DNA of 64,000 nt, taken from contig JAUCBJ010008515.1 of assembly GCA_032718475.1 (NCBI GenBank), positions 50,128-114,127 on the forward strand, written 5' to 3'. This document shows, one piece after another, positions 1 through 11,337 of this stretch. The notes beneath the pieces are model-generated. The model was not told the DNA's origin and did no database searches. It was given only the letters and a program-made list of their open reading frames with translations. How positions within the stretch are numbered: position 1 is the stretch's first letter; each line of letters opens with the position of its first letter. Made by a program: the position numbers and the translations under genes. The stretch comes from Nemertoderma westbladi (taxonomy: Eukaryota > Xenacoelomorpha > Nemertodermatida > Nemertodermatidae).

Positions 1-281
1 CAATTTGTAGGTAACAACGTCGTTTATTGTTTTGGTTAGAAATTACAGCCGCTGTAACCTGCTCTTTTCCTTCAATTGGAAGGTAATAAGTGTTTATAAT
101 TTCCCACATTCCCATCCACCTTCCCATACTCTTTAATAAATAGTAAAATTAATAAAATTCTTAAATTTCATACATATTTTAAATGTAATAGGCCTATATT
201 AATAAGAATCATTACCGTACTTAATTAATAATATTAATTATAATTAATATAATTAACTTTAACTATTAATAATGATAACTA
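1..281. other. AT-rich flank with a dispersed repeat start
   Basis: No gene is visible. The first ~85 bases (GTTTATTGTTTTGGTTA, then a CTGTAACCTGCTC block) closely resemble 24748-24815, and a weaker match lies at 24350-24400, so this is a piece of a dispersed repeat. The remainder is AATTAATA-rich filler ending at the TA that borders the next element. Confidence 0.5.
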
Positions 282-299
282 CACTGTAAAAAATAAATA

Positions 300-625
300 G
301 CCTTTTCACCATAAAAAGGTCGCGTATAGCCCTGCTGCACCTCATTTATGGTAAAAGGTATTAAACAAATTAATGCAAAGGCCATAAATAATATATGGCA
401 AAAGCTGGTTTATTTCTTGTGATTCACCATAAAATATTTACGGCAAAATAGGAGCTGCTCTGCTAGGCTCTGCTCTATAGGCGGTAAACCTCTATAATAA
501 AGTTATGGCGAAAATCTGTGGATTTCCTGGTTCGCCATAAAATAATTATGGTGAAATTGACCCTGCTGTCTTTAGTTCACCATGGAACATGTTATGGCTA
601 AAATACGTTTATATCTGGTGATTCA
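300..625. repeat. Left subterminal repeats of the TA-flanked element
   Basis: At least six degenerate copies of a TTCRCCATAAAA...TTATGGYRAAA motif occur in both orientations (for example around 305, 345, 425, 530 and 575). The block at 531-556 is a near-palindrome built on CATAAAATAATTATGG. The same core recurs at the other end (about 5098-5122). Repeated subterminal motifs in DNA transposons are commonly transposase-binding sites; that role is inferred here. Confidence 0.5.
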
Positions 626-639
626 CCATGTACATGCTA

Positions 640-1045
640 TGATTTTTGCTATGGGGGTATTCCTGGTCACTGATTTCATTTCGAGGTCAGTTTTCACTTT
701 TAGTGAAATCTAGTTTTTCTGTATGTCTCTCTGTCGGTCTTTCGGACTATCCGACAATCTATCCGTCGAATATGAAGGTTACACCATCGAGGTAAAAGTT
801 TAGTTATAGGGGTTTTCCTGTTCGCAGAATTCATTTCTATTGTCAGTTTTATCGTTTGATGATTTCCAAATTGTCTGTTTGGCTGTCTGTTATATTTTGA
901 CGGACAGACATACAAAAAGAAACGACAAGGCCAAATTTGAATACTGACATCAGAAATGAAGTTACCGACCAAGAAAACCCACATAGGAATTTTTTTTAGA
1001 CAGATAGTATTCTTTTTATTGACGGGCAGACCGACAGTCCATCGG
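640..1045. repeat. Dispersed repeat with TCTG/CAGA tracts, copies 1-2
   Basis: Contains the phrase GATTTCATTTC(T/G)...GTCAGTTTTCA followed by TCTGTCTGTC-type tracts, in direct and inverted arrangement (about 655-760 and 820-1040). The same family is seen at 6580-6860, 18455-18735 and 22350-22500. No credible coding potential; short ORFs here are products of the tetranucleotide repeat. Confidence 0.5.
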
Positions 1046-1483
1046 ATAGAGAACCATTTCGAGAAGTATGACAGATCTTGCTAAACCGTTTTCAAATTTG
1101 GAATCTTGATATAAATCTGCTCTAGATGAAATATGGAAAACTTTTTTAAAACTAAATAAACTAATATTGCAATTCATTGTTACACAAATTGACAAATAAC
1201 ATAGTAAACAATGACATGACAAATAACGTGTTAGTTAACAAATATTGCAAAACATTGTTATTTCATGACTAATATTGAAAAACATTGTTCCTAATTCGCC
1301 CAGCCTGAGAGTTTTTTATTACTTTATGGCCAGTTATCAAACTTGCAATAAACTAAAAAAAAAAACCATTTGGGAAAACGAAATTAAAAGCATAAATAAG
1401 GCCTAAAGTAAATAAAATAACGTAGTCAAAGCTTTTCACAGATTCAATACCCCACTTGGTTAGTATTGCCCGCCAAGCTGTCT

Positions 1484-2290
1484 TCAGAGGTCTGAAAAAG
1501 GCCACATCCAAGGGTTGTAGTATGTGAGTGGCATTAGGAACAAGAGGAATATAACTAATATTATTTGATTCGCAGCTAAGAACAACTTTAATAGAGAGGT
1601 GGCTAGACAGATTATCACCAATAAGAATTTTTTCCCATTCAGTTTATTGGCAGCTGGTAGAAATACCTCGAAGTACATCGAAACCTCGAACCATCCTGAT
1701 TCTGTTGCATCGTAAATTGTGCCGGATGGCCCCCCTATTCCCCACTCCGGATCGTATCTTCCAGCTTTATATATCACCATAAGAGGCAATAAATTACCAT
1801 CCGCTGACCCACTGAACATAAGAGAGACCACCTGTTTTGATTTTGAGATAATACGCTCCACACGTTTCAAACCACGCTTGCAGATAACCCTTTTGTCCCC
1901 AGGCTGCTGGGCTGGTTGCTCACATTGGTTTCATCAAAATTGAAAATGTTAGATGGTGGAATCACATCTGTTACTTCAGCTTCGTAATTGTTAAAGAAGG
2001 CATTAAGTTGCTTCTCGCCAACCTCTGCCCTTGCGGGAGTAACATTTTCTGCGATGTGTTTGGTTAGCTTGTGTCTAACAAGGAACATTTCAAGCCAATC
2101 GCGTCCTGGAAGGTTTGTCTCGGGTCATGCTTGAGTCCTTGCTGAGTTAAATTATTTCACTACTTTCCCTGCAATATTTAGCATGTTTTGGACCATCATA
2201 CAGACTTCAATCCCTTCAATTGGTTTTCTCCAACGAGCTAAGATATTTATGGCCTGTACAACTTTCACTTCCACTTCATTAGTCATTGCT
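1484..2290 (-). pseudogene. pogo-like DDE transposase relic
   Basis: Minus-strand coding pieces resemble pogo/Tigger/jerky-type transposases (CENP-B HTH plus DDE_1). Reading from the right: an N-terminal helix-turn-helix stretch (about 2290-2150) with a stop, then the segment from 2088 with LEMFLVRHKLTKHIAEN-like sequence and the first catalytic Asp in NIFNFDETNV, then from 1870 a segment with GGPSGTIYDATESGWFE, ending in a frame-disrupted part where the second and third Asp would lie (about 1500-1640). At least two frameshifts and one stop are visible, so no active enzyme is encoded. Orientation and position fit its being the transposase of the 282-5267 element. Confidence 0.65.
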
Positions 2291-2375
2291 GTAGGATGAC
2301 CAGCCAATCCCTCGTGGTGCTTATTAATTCTATTCCACAGTGTCCCATAGCGTATTTTCAGCTTTTTACTTACAC

Positions 2376-3873
2376 ATTTAATGCGGTCGGAACGCTGTCT
2401 GAGCTCCGGAAATGGTGGGACGTAGTAGCTGCGCGGGGTCCTTTATACGGGTACTTTCCGACGAAATGTGTCCTCCTCGTAAAGCCAGAGTTTTTTGGAG
2501 AAGCAGAGTCCCTATTCCCGGAACCCTGCTTTACGATCGAGGTCCGTGGGTGCCGACTTCTCGGCGGCGCCGTCGGCACTGAAGAGTTCCGACAGGAGTT
2601 CGTCGACGCCAAGGTTACCGAGTTTATCCGACAGGTGGAGCGTCTCGAAGGAATCGCCGCCATTGACCCGCACTGCGTATACGCGGGCCTCGCGATTGGG
2701 TTGTCGGCGCATTGGCGATACATATCGCGCGTTATTCTGCAGTCTACGGATCGGTTCGGAGATCTCGAGGCTGCCGTCGAGAAGTGTCTTGCGTCGTTAG
2801 CGGGGCAGCCTGCCATCACTCCTGCGGAACGGGTACTCTGTTCGCTCCCGGTGCGCCTTGGAGGTTTAGCGATCCCGCTTCCGTCCGACCTAGAGGAGCA
2901 ATATAGTAATTCTAGATTGTTATGTGCGCCATTTAATAAGGGGGGTAACGTAAAAGAAAGATCGGAACTGCAAAAAGAGGCTACTAACCTTATTAGGATC
3001 CGGGAAACCGCCAACCTGAAGAAGAAGGTCGAGGAGGTTCATTTAGGACTCAATCGGGACCAACAACACCTACGGGAGCTGACATCCGAGAAGGGCGCTT
3101 CATCCTGGCTAAACTCTCTCCCGGTGACGATCCACAACACTCACCTAGGTAAGCAGGAGTTCCGCGACGCTCTATGCCTGCGCTATGGTTGGCAACCGAG
3201 ACTTCTTCCGGCCCGGTGCGCCTGTGGGACACGATTTTCAGTAAATCACGCTATGTCGTGTCCCACAGGCGGCTATCCGTCTATTCGCCACAATGAAGTC
3301 CGCGATTTCTTCGCCACTACACTAACTGAAGTAGCGCATAACGTCGCGGTCGAACCTTATTTGCAGCCAGTCACCGGTGAGCAGTTCATCCGACATTCCA
3401 CTTCCACCGACGACCAAGCCCGCCTCGATGTGTCAGTCTGCGGTTTCTGGGGTTCCAGGTATCAGAAGATATTCCTGGATGTCTCCATCTTCAACCCCCT
3501 AGCCCCCACGAATGCTGCAATGCCTCTCGCCGACGCCCACCTCCATCACGAGGCCCGCAAGCGTAATCTTTATGACGAGCGGATTCGTGAAATTGAGTTG
3601 GCGACATTTACGCCGCTCATATTCTCGGCGTATGGTGGCTTCTCGCCAACCACGTCTCAGTTCGTGAAGCGACTCGGGATATTACTCTCAGAGAAGCGTG
3701 AGGCACCGTACTCCGAGTTTATTCGTTGGATCCGCCGTGAATTGAGTTTCGCGCTCCTCCGCGCGGGTTTAATGTGTCTGCGGGGTGCGCGTTCTGCACG
3801 GAATCGACCGGTACGCTGCGATACTCCGATACAGATGTCCAACTCCGACACCGACACGTCGCCGTACCCATAG
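2376..3873 (+). pseudogene. RLE-type non-LTR retrotransposon pol, 5'-truncated C-terminal part
   Basis: One open frame of about 490 codons. It starts inside the reverse transcriptase thumb region (GTLSELRKWWD at about 2385) and runs to a stop at 3871-3873. Near the C-terminus is a CCHC-like motif, CACGTRFSVNHAMSC (C-x-C-x7-H-x3-C), then RHNEVRD, then two acidic strands, ARLDVSV and FLDVSIFNP, resembling the zinc finger and PD-(D/E)XK-like core of restriction-like endonucleases in R2/NeSL/R4-type elements. The frame is intact over its whole length but lacks the RT catalytic domain: a classic 5' truncation. GC content jumps sharply against its AT-rich host element. The 3' tail ends in an A-rich run (about 3880-3891). 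The exact clade is uncertain. Confidence 0.65.
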
Positions 3874-5079
3874 GCGACTAAATATAAAAAAACCTGTCTG
3901 CATGTCCAGGTTTTGAACTGCGCATCACGACTCTATTAGGCCTAATTTTAGTAATATACTGGTATTTTCTGATTTTTATGTAGGCCTATAGGCCTATTGT
4001 TATTGTTTATACTTGTTACCTAGGCTACGTCAGATGGTGGTGGGACAATGTTTGTTTTTATATATTATATATATTGATATTAAAATTTATCTAATATACT
4101 TTCTCCATGTTCTTTAACTCGGCGAATTGCATTATATTACTGTATTATATTCTATTATATTTCAGTATTTTGTACATAGAATAGGCAGATAGGCCTATAT
4201 CTATAACAGTACAAGAAAGTACCGATACTAAATTAAGGCTGTAAGGTTGTTTAGGTGTAATGATATATGGTAGAAAAGAAAGATATTATATTGTTGACTG
4301 TAGGCCTACCACTACCGGTCAGCCGGTTCTGTACTGGAGTGCTGTTTATCTTATCATTAAGGTACAGTATTTGTGTCAAATATCAAAGAAGCCCCAGTGA
4401 AATCAAAGTAACCCCAGGGTATCAAAGTAGCTCCGTTCTACGGTACCCATTGCCCAGGGCACAGGGTACCGGCAGACCGGTTCCGGTACCTTACCACACT
4501 CCTGGTCTGCTCTCTGCTCTGCTGGCTGGCTGGTTGCAGTAGTCCTACTGACCAGTAGCCCGCTGACCGTCAGACCGTTCCGTTACATTGCTGCACTGTC
4601 TGAATAAATATGTCATCTGTCTGTCTGTATGCTGTAGCGCTGTAGGTTCAGACAATCAGACATTACAGCATTAGCTAGTAATACTGTAATAGCAGCTACC
4701 GGTCAGCCAGTGACCGCGACCGGTACAACTGTAGAACAGTAGAAGCCTACTCCTGTCCTGCGCCAGCAGTAGTTTCTATAATTATTGTAGGTATGCCTAC
4801 AGCAGTGCAGCTGTACAGACGACAGATTAAGATATTTCTCTATTAGGCCTACTGCTGTACTGCATAGTAGCTACCGGTACAGCCAGACAGCTGCACTGCA
4901 AACTGCAACAGTTATAATAACAGAGAATGCAGTAATGTACCGTACTGAAATAAAATGTCTACAATGTGACCGACCGCCGGAATTCAAATCTGCCTCCAAT
5001 TTAATCATATTTCGGTTAATTAGGATTTCCCTTAAATAATTTATGGTCAAAAATTTGCAATTTCTGGTGAAAATATACA
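3874..5079. other. Non-coding interior of the TA-flanked element
   Basis: No coding sequence is supported. The stretch is rich in short CCGGTAC, CAGC/GCTG and TAGGCCTA words (4310-4870), giving local hairpins, and includes poly(AT) stretches (4050-4170). The right subterminal motif repeats begin at about 5080. Confidence 0.4.
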
Positions 5080-5254
5080 AGATGTCATAAAGCCACAGGC
5101 CATAAAATAATTATGGCGAAACACCTAATGTTGTTTATGAAAACTTAACTTAATCATACGGTGAAATTTATTCGTGATTATGTTAAGGTGATTTACCATA
5201 TAGAATACGGCCAATTTATGTGGCATTAACTAAGGTAAGGTAGTTCACTGAATC
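5080..5254. repeat. Right subterminal repeats of the TA-flanked element
   Basis: GGCCATAAAATAATTATGG at about 5098-5116 and further TTATGG/CCATA motifs up to 5215 mirror those under the left end. This supports a single element with symmetrical subterminal arrays. Confidence 0.45.
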
Positions 5255-5267
5255 ATTTTTTACAGTG

Positions 5268-7308
5268 TATCCACCCGGGTCCCAACAAGACGCTTTCAAG
5301 TGATGACGTGGCGTTACCCGCGCCCCAAACACCTGCGAGGAAGAGGAAACGACTCTTTATGCGAAGTATACCCAAGCGAAAGCGATGATATACGATTACT
5401 ATCAGTTAGCCTGTCAATCTTTATAAAATCACTGTACTCGTTCGTCAACCATTAAGTACATTATAAAACTATCATATTTGTAAATATTAAACAATATGTA
5501 TTTCTTATTATTAGAGTGAAATTCGATATATTAGTCGAATTTATGTATTTTATATTTGAAGGATAATATGACTCAATATTTACCAACTTACGTTGATTAA
5601 TTTACCTACCTACCATATTTGTAAATATATCAAACTCTAATATTGTTTGAAAGGTTGTTTAAAACTTATTTAGTCCTATCGGAAGTGACTCAATGAACTT
5701 TATTGTTTTATATGAGGAAGTTGATCTACCTTAATTAATTTTGTTTAATTATTTAGTTAGATTGTTTATCGTATTTAATCGTACGTAGTAAATATACAAT
5801 ATTGACATTGTCTTTAACCGTTGAAAGATTGTATGTCCCTTTCCACGTAAATTTTCAAAAAAAAACTCAACATTGTGTTATTCATAGAACGATTGTCGAA
5901 CTTGTACGTAATTTTAGGGAACGGTTTTGCTGCACAAGCTAACTGTATATAAAATCGTATATTTTTATCAGAGAATCATTCAATTTCTGTGTGTATCATA
6001 TTTATGCCTAACTCATATTGTATACCACCGTGAACCTTGTTTATATGTTGCCTAACAGCAGTTATGGTAGTGCTGAACTATCATTGGTATCTACCGGCAC
6101 CAGTATTCTTACATCCTATTGGATCCGCGATTTATTCTCCCAGTGTTTATATAGTCGATGTTCATCCCATTATTTCCAGGCCATGGCCTACTATATTTAT
6201 ATGGCCTAACAGGTCACTTGAATTGCCCTCCTAAAAAGAGGTCATTGTTGAACATTTTGTATCGTACGTTTTAAACAGCACATAGGCAAGACACAGTGTA
6301 GATAATGCCCAAAACATGTACCAAATGAGATATTATTGTAATACAGTGGGTTTATCATCGGCTATACATTGTTAGGAAGCATGCAATGCTTGGTTTGACC
6401 CTTTTTGTTCAAAAGTGTCTATTTTTCTGTTTCATTTTTGATTTGATTTACGAAATCAATTCCCAATATAAAATTGAGAAAAAAAGACGTTAAGAAAAGA
6501 GAATTTTTCAAATATGTTAATTTAGTTTTTTTCTTTGAATTGATCATAAAACTTTTGTTAGAATGATATGTTTTATCTGTCTGTCCTTCTGTCAGTCTTA
6601 ATATTGTCTGTCAAATATTCAATGATTCTCAACTCTTGAGAGGTTGAGCGGATTAAAATTATGGGGCTCGCTGATTTCATTTCTGATGTCAGTTTTCATG
6701 TTTGATGGATTTAAGACTGTTTGTATGTCTGTCCGACTGTCGGTCTGTCTGTAAAAATATAAGGAAGTTTACTAGCTGACGACAATTTTCGTTATGGGGG
6801 TATTTGAGTGCGGTGATTTCATTTCCGATGTCAGTTTTTATGTTTTATGAAATTGAAATTGGGTGGGTGCATAATTAATTAATTTGAAAATCTTTGAAAA
6901 TTAATTAATTAATATTCTAGATCATGTGAACTTTCGGAAAAGTTATGAAGATATAATAGTTATAAGGACAAATTATGAATAAATAAAATAATAAAAAATG
7001 TCATTGTGTGTCAGGTCAGTTTGAGTTTACTTATTCTCAGTCTTCTTACGTTGTCGCTCTTTGAACGCAGCAACACTCTGAACTCGTCTTTCATCAGTTA
7101 TCTCACGCGTGCATTATTGAAGAAGATATTGGCCAAAGTAAGATACACAGTATCAGCCTTCTTCTTGTGGAGCTCGCAAAAAAAATACTGAATATGAAAT
7201 ACCGTAGGTCTTTAACATGGACAGGGCTGCTGCTCGAATATGAATCCCGGATCTTTGAAGAATACCTTCAACGTAACTTACCTGAGCAATACAATCCCCA
7301 ACAGCCTC
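5268..7308. repeat. Long duplicated unit, copy 1 (without piggyBac-like insertion)
   Basis: This ~2.04-kb segment is repeated at 15574-19186 in direct orientation with only scattered substitutions and small indels. It starts exactly at the TA that borders the DNA transposon and ends in ...CCCCAACAGCCTC. Inside are AT-rich non-coding sequence, two TCTG-family blocks (6580-6860), an inverted AATTAATTAATT pair around 6868-6915 and, at its right end, a minus-strand coding relic (7000-7308). The single TTAA at 6271-6274 is the unoccupied target of the element at 16567-18146. The nature of the unit itself is unknown. Confidence 0.75.
6580..6860. repeat. Dispersed TCTG/GTCAGTTTTCA repeat family, copies 3-4
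   Basis: Two tandem-like blocks with GATTTCATTTC(T/C)GATGTCAGTTTT and TCTGTCTGTC tracts, matching 640-1045 and 22350-22500. They lie within the duplicated unit. Confidence 0.45.
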
Positions 7309-7535
7309 GGTAATCTCAGGTGATGGGATCTGCAGACCTCCTCGAATAAGGATATCGATATAGGTGCTGAAGGATGGACCAGGTGCTTCTTCTTCCATCT
7401 GTGAGGCCCCTTGGAGCGAGAATACAGGGCACACGTGGCACGTTTCTTTGTCCAAACTTGGGTACTTGGGTTGTCTCTATAGTTGTATTTATTTATTTTT
7501 CTTAAGTTATTTAATTTTGTGGCCAAAGTTGCCAT
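7000..7535 (-). pseudogene. Mobile-element coding relic, possibly transposase C-terminus
   Basis: Minus-strand frames from 7535 to about 7000 are partly open, with an IRGGLQIPSPEI-like stretch and a basic, Leu-rich tail in other frames. The pattern of an 'RGGL..PS' segment followed by a basic helix is reminiscent of C-terminal parts of P/THAP9-type transposases, but the match is weak. Frameshifts break it into at least three frames. The segment up to 7308 recurs in copy 2 (to 19186), where it is cut off by LINE sequence. Function not assigned. Confidence 0.3.
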
Positions 7536-7559
7536 GTTGATTCGGATCTAATCTAGCGC

Positions 7560-8346
7560 CGACATTTGAAGAATTAGATTTTATTATTTATATTTATTTA
7601 AATTACATACAATGGGTTATATTTCACAATATATTCACAATATAATAAGTTATTCATGCACACACAAAACATACAATTTTGAATAAATAGCATAGGGGCC
7701 TACTTGGGTGAAAACGTTAAAAATGTCGTCATGTCATATTATCAATGAGGTAGGACTTTAGGCGTTGTTTAAAGATATTTCTGGATTTTATAGCTGTACC
7801 GTCACAGGGGAGACTGTTCCAAAATAGAGGGACTCGGACTGAGATTGAATTGTGGGCTATATTTAATTTTATTTTTTATTTATTTATTTTATTTTATTTT
7901 ATATTTAATTTATTTTGCCTTGAGCAGATGATCTGGTGTTACAATGATGAATCTCAGACGATTTATTAAACATATGAGAAAGCTGATGTTAAGTAGTTAT
8001 TAGATGAAATGTTAAATAATAGTTGGCCTAAGTAAAAGTTATAGAGAGTTTGGAGAGGGAGAATATGTAGAATACGGTAGATAGGAATATAAGAATCCCG
8101 AGAGTGGCCGAATGTGATGCACCGCAATGTTTTGTTTACTTTAGTTCTAAGTGGACGAACAGTTGTTGTATGTGTGGAACCCCAAGCTGATATGGCGTAT
8201 GTAATATAAGGATGAAAAAGTATAATGTGCGTAGAATCTGAAGGGGAAATATGTGTCTCAATTTATAAAAAATACCTGATGACTTACTAATTTTGGCTAA
8301 GATATAAGAAATGTGTGTCTTCCAATTTAATTTTTTATCCATCCAT
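7560..8346 (-). pseudogene. LINE (CR1/L2-like) 3' end of reverse transcriptase ORF
   Basis: The minus strand from 8346 encodes WMDKKLNWKTHISYILAKIS and further YKLRHIFP-type sequence, the usual post-RT region of CR1/L2/jockey elements. In other frames toward 7730 it gives VPLFWNSLP and FKQRLKSYL, the C-terminal signature of these ORFs. Several frameshifts are present. It is cut at 8346 by the LTR of the gypsy element, which inserted into it. An AT-rich 3' tail follows to about 7560. Confidence 0.65.
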
Positions 8347-8578
8347 TGTAGCAACTTACAATATCGTTAAAACATATTAATTTGATTCTCAGTAAGTTGT
8401 TATATTAATACGGTCAGCGCTGTCAGATAAGCTGATTATCCTGGTGTTGTTGTTATGTTGCTAAGCAACATACCAATCTCCTATGTACTAACAGCTGTAG
8501 TCCTAATCTCAGCTATATGGGGAGGTGAGATAGGTCCTACTATTTAGAGTATTGTCCAGTAATTGTGACTCCGCCACA
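8347..8578 (-). repeat. LTR of truncated gypsy element (3' LTR)
   Basis: A 232-bp segment bounded by TGTAGCAACT and ...CTCCGCCACA (TG...CA). It is immediately preceded, on the minus strand, by a polypurine tract (CTGGGGGGGGTCA at 8579-8591), as expected at a 3' LTR. The partner 5' LTR is missing because the element is truncated at its 5' side near 11337. Confidence 0.65.
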
Positions 8579-8603
8579 TGACCCCCCCCAGACTCGAAAT
8601 AGT

Positions 8604-11337
8604 TTACAAATAGTCCGGCGGGTGGATTGTTCGTCCTGACCGAGTTTGTGTGGGCGCTAAGGGTGGGCTCTGTGATGGGACAATTTTATTCGGAGCCGCT
8701 GGTTGTATGGGAACCGGAATAGGGTTAGGTGGTCGACCACGGCGCCGTGGATGGGCAAGGGTGACAGGTTTAGTTATGTCAAGATGTGCTGGTTTCAGTC
8801 GGTCGACCGAAACTGTTTCGGTACGACCCCCCATCTCAATCTTGAACGTTTTTGTTCCAGTTTCGAGAACCCTGTAGGGGCCCTCATAGGGCCGTTCTAG
8901 CGGTGTCCGGTGGGCATCGCGTCGGATGAAGACGTAGGTGGCGTTCTGTAGGCCCCGGGGGAACTGACGACGAAGTCAAACCATGGCGTGATGTGGGAAC
9001 CGGAACAAAACGCCCAACCACTTGACGAAGTTGGGGAAGTATTGTTGACGGGGTGTGTTGGGTTTCTATAGACGGTGGTAGGAACTCTCCCGGGACAGTG
9101 AGCGGAGCACCATAAACGAGCTCGGCGGAGGAGGTTCCTAAGTCGTCCTTGGGTGCTGTCCGGATTCCGAGAAGCACCCATGGTAATGCGTCTACCCAAT
9201 CAGGGTTGTCGAGAGAGGCTCGAAGGGCAGACTTGAGATGACGGTGAAACCGTTCTACCAGTCCATTCGCCTGTGGGTGATACGCGGTGGTGCGGTGTAG
9301 TTGGGTGCCCAGCAGCTGATTGATGGCCGACCAGAGGTGGGAGGTGAATTGTGAACCCCAGTCCGATGAGAGATCGGCTGGAACACCGAATCGGGCGATC
9401 CATGTCGAAATGAGTGCACGCGCACAGCTCTCTGTGGAAGTTTCGCTGAGGGGTACAGCCTCTGGCCACCGAGTGAAGCGGTCCACAATCGTCAGCAGGT
9501 GGGTGAAACCGTGTGATGGTGGTAGAGGACCAACGAGATCAACATGTATGTGGTCGAATCGGCGGTGAGGGGTTGCGAAGGTGCCGAGGGGTGCACGTAT
9601 GTTGCGTTGCACCTTGGAGGTCTGGCACGGGATGCAGGTCTTAACCCAGTCTCCTACTTCTTTGCGGAGGCCGTGCCAGACAAACATATCAGCAATGATT
9701 GTCTTGGTTGCGCGAGCCCCAGGGTGTGACAGACCGTGGATGGTGTTGAATACACGTCGTCGCCAGGCCTTGGGAACGACTGGGCGAGGGTGGCCGAGGG
9801 AGGTGTCGCATAGTAGTGTGGCACCTGATGGGCCAAGTGAGACGTCCTCCAGCTGAAGGCCAGAAACAGCCGTGCGGTACATGGCCATCTCTGTGTCGAC
9901 AAGTTGAGCGTCCGCCATGGCCCTGTAGTCGAGCCCAGGAAGCAAGTTGCATATGGTGTTGGTATTAGTCCTGGAGAGTGCATCTGCCACACAGTTGTCT
10001 TTACCAGCGATGTGTTGGATATCTGTGGTAAACTCCGAGATGTAGGAGAGGTGACGCTGCTGTCTATTGGACCATGGGTCACTGGCACTATATTTGACTT
10101 CCGGGGGACATAGTTGGCGGCTAAAGAACGCAAGGGGGCGCCATGAGTTACCGATGAGTTGTTCTAGAACAGCACCCACTGCTGTACCTGATGCGTCCAC
10201 TGTGAGTGCTGTGTGGGCGTTGGTGTTGGGATGAGTTAACATCGTCGCATTGGCGAGGGCATCCTTTGCGATCTGGAATGCGTGATCCATGTTGGGAGTC
10301 CAGTTTAGTGTTTTGGGTTTCCCCGCCAGGGCCGCATATAGGGGTCGCATGATGTCAGCAGCGGAGGGGACGAACTGATAGTAAAAGTTTACCATCCCCA
10401 CAAACTCCTGTAGGCCTTTCACCGTGGTTGGCTGTGTAAACTCCCTGATGGCGGCGACCTTGTCGGGGAGCGGAACGGCACCGTGAGTTGAAATATGGTG
10501 GCCAAGGAAGTCGATTGTTTCACGACCAAACTGACATTTTGCCAGGTTGATAACAAGGCCTTGGTGTTGAAGGCGCATGAAGAGCTGATGGAGGTGTTCA
10601 CGGTGCTCCGACTTGGACCGACTTGCAACGAGAATGTCATCGAGGTAAACAAATATGAAGTTGAGTCCCTGGCACACCGTGTCCATCAGTCTCTGGAAGG
10701 CCTGGGCTGCGTTCTTCAGCCCGAACGGCATCCGAAGGAACTCGAACAGTCCGAACGGGGTGATGACCGCAGTCTTGGCGATGTCGGCTTCTGTGACAGG
10801 GATCTGGTGGTAGCTGCGCACCAGATCGATCTTCGAGAAGATCTTCGCACCTGCCAGTCGGGATGAGAAGTCCTGGATGTGGGGGATGGGGTATCGGTCC
10901 GGAGTTGTGGCGTCGTTAAGTCGTTGGTAGTCGCCACACGACCGCCAACCGCCCGAGGGTTTGGGGGCCATGTGGAGGGGCGACGCCCAGGGACTGTTGG
11001 ACCGGCGGATGATCCCCATCTCTTCCATTTTGCGGAACTCCTCCCTCGCGATTTCCAGTTTATCTGGAGGTAGGCGACGGGCGTGGGCGTGCACGGGAGG
11101 TCCCTGCGTGGGGATGTAGTGCTCCACGCCGTGTTTCGCGGTCGGGTCAGAAAACCGTGGTACTGTAATGTCAGGATATTCGGCAAGTATCTGGGCGAAC
11201 TCGTCATTGGAGGCAGCTATAGAACTAAGGTGGAGGGCGTGGCCCCGGGTCTGTCCACATGGGATCGAGATCCAAGTTTCGGCATCGACCAGACGGCAGC
11301 CTCTCAAGTCGACCAACAGGTTGTTGGCTCGGAGATG
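8604..11337 (-). pseudogene. pol: Ty3/gypsy pol, 5'-truncated, RNase H internally deleted
   Basis: One minus-strand frame runs from about 11337 to 8980. Order: end of the protease region, reverse transcriptase with [19 protein letters not shown] and the active-site FVYLDD, then an RNase H remnant, then integrase with an H2C2 zinc finger (HGLSHPG ... CIPCQ) and the D,D,E core ([23 protein letters not shown]). The RNase H domain jumps from VKYSASD straight to [10 protein letters not shown], lacking roughly 40-45 residues normally there, including catalytic acidic positions. Near 8980 a frameshift moves the integrase tail into another frame, which ends at 8604 after VSVDRLKPAHL and a Pro-rich tail. 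GC-rich codon use contrasts with its surroundings. No gag is present. Confidence 0.85.

Larger units (their letters stand above)
282..5267. mobile_element. TA-flanked DNA transposon, pogo/Tc1-mariner-like, with nested insertion
   Basis: The two ends carry a 13-bp perfect terminal inverted repeat, CACTGTAAAAAAT, at 282-294 and (as its complement) 5255-5267, each bordered by TA (280-281 and 5268-5269). TA target duplication fits the Tc1/mariner/pogo superfamily, as does the pogo-like transposase relic inside (1484-2290, minus). A GC-rich retrotransposon fragment (2376-3873) is nested within. Short GCCATAAA/TTATGGYGAAA motifs are repeated beneath both ends. The element is dead because its transposase is broken. 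It is an inference that the two TIRs belong to one original copy: the left flank does not match the sequence expected from the sister unit at 15574. Confidence 0.6.

Noticed and set aside
2370-3014. 214-codon minus-strand ORF
   Set aside because: It is antisense to the RLE-type retroelement frame; GC-rich coding sequence creates the shadow.
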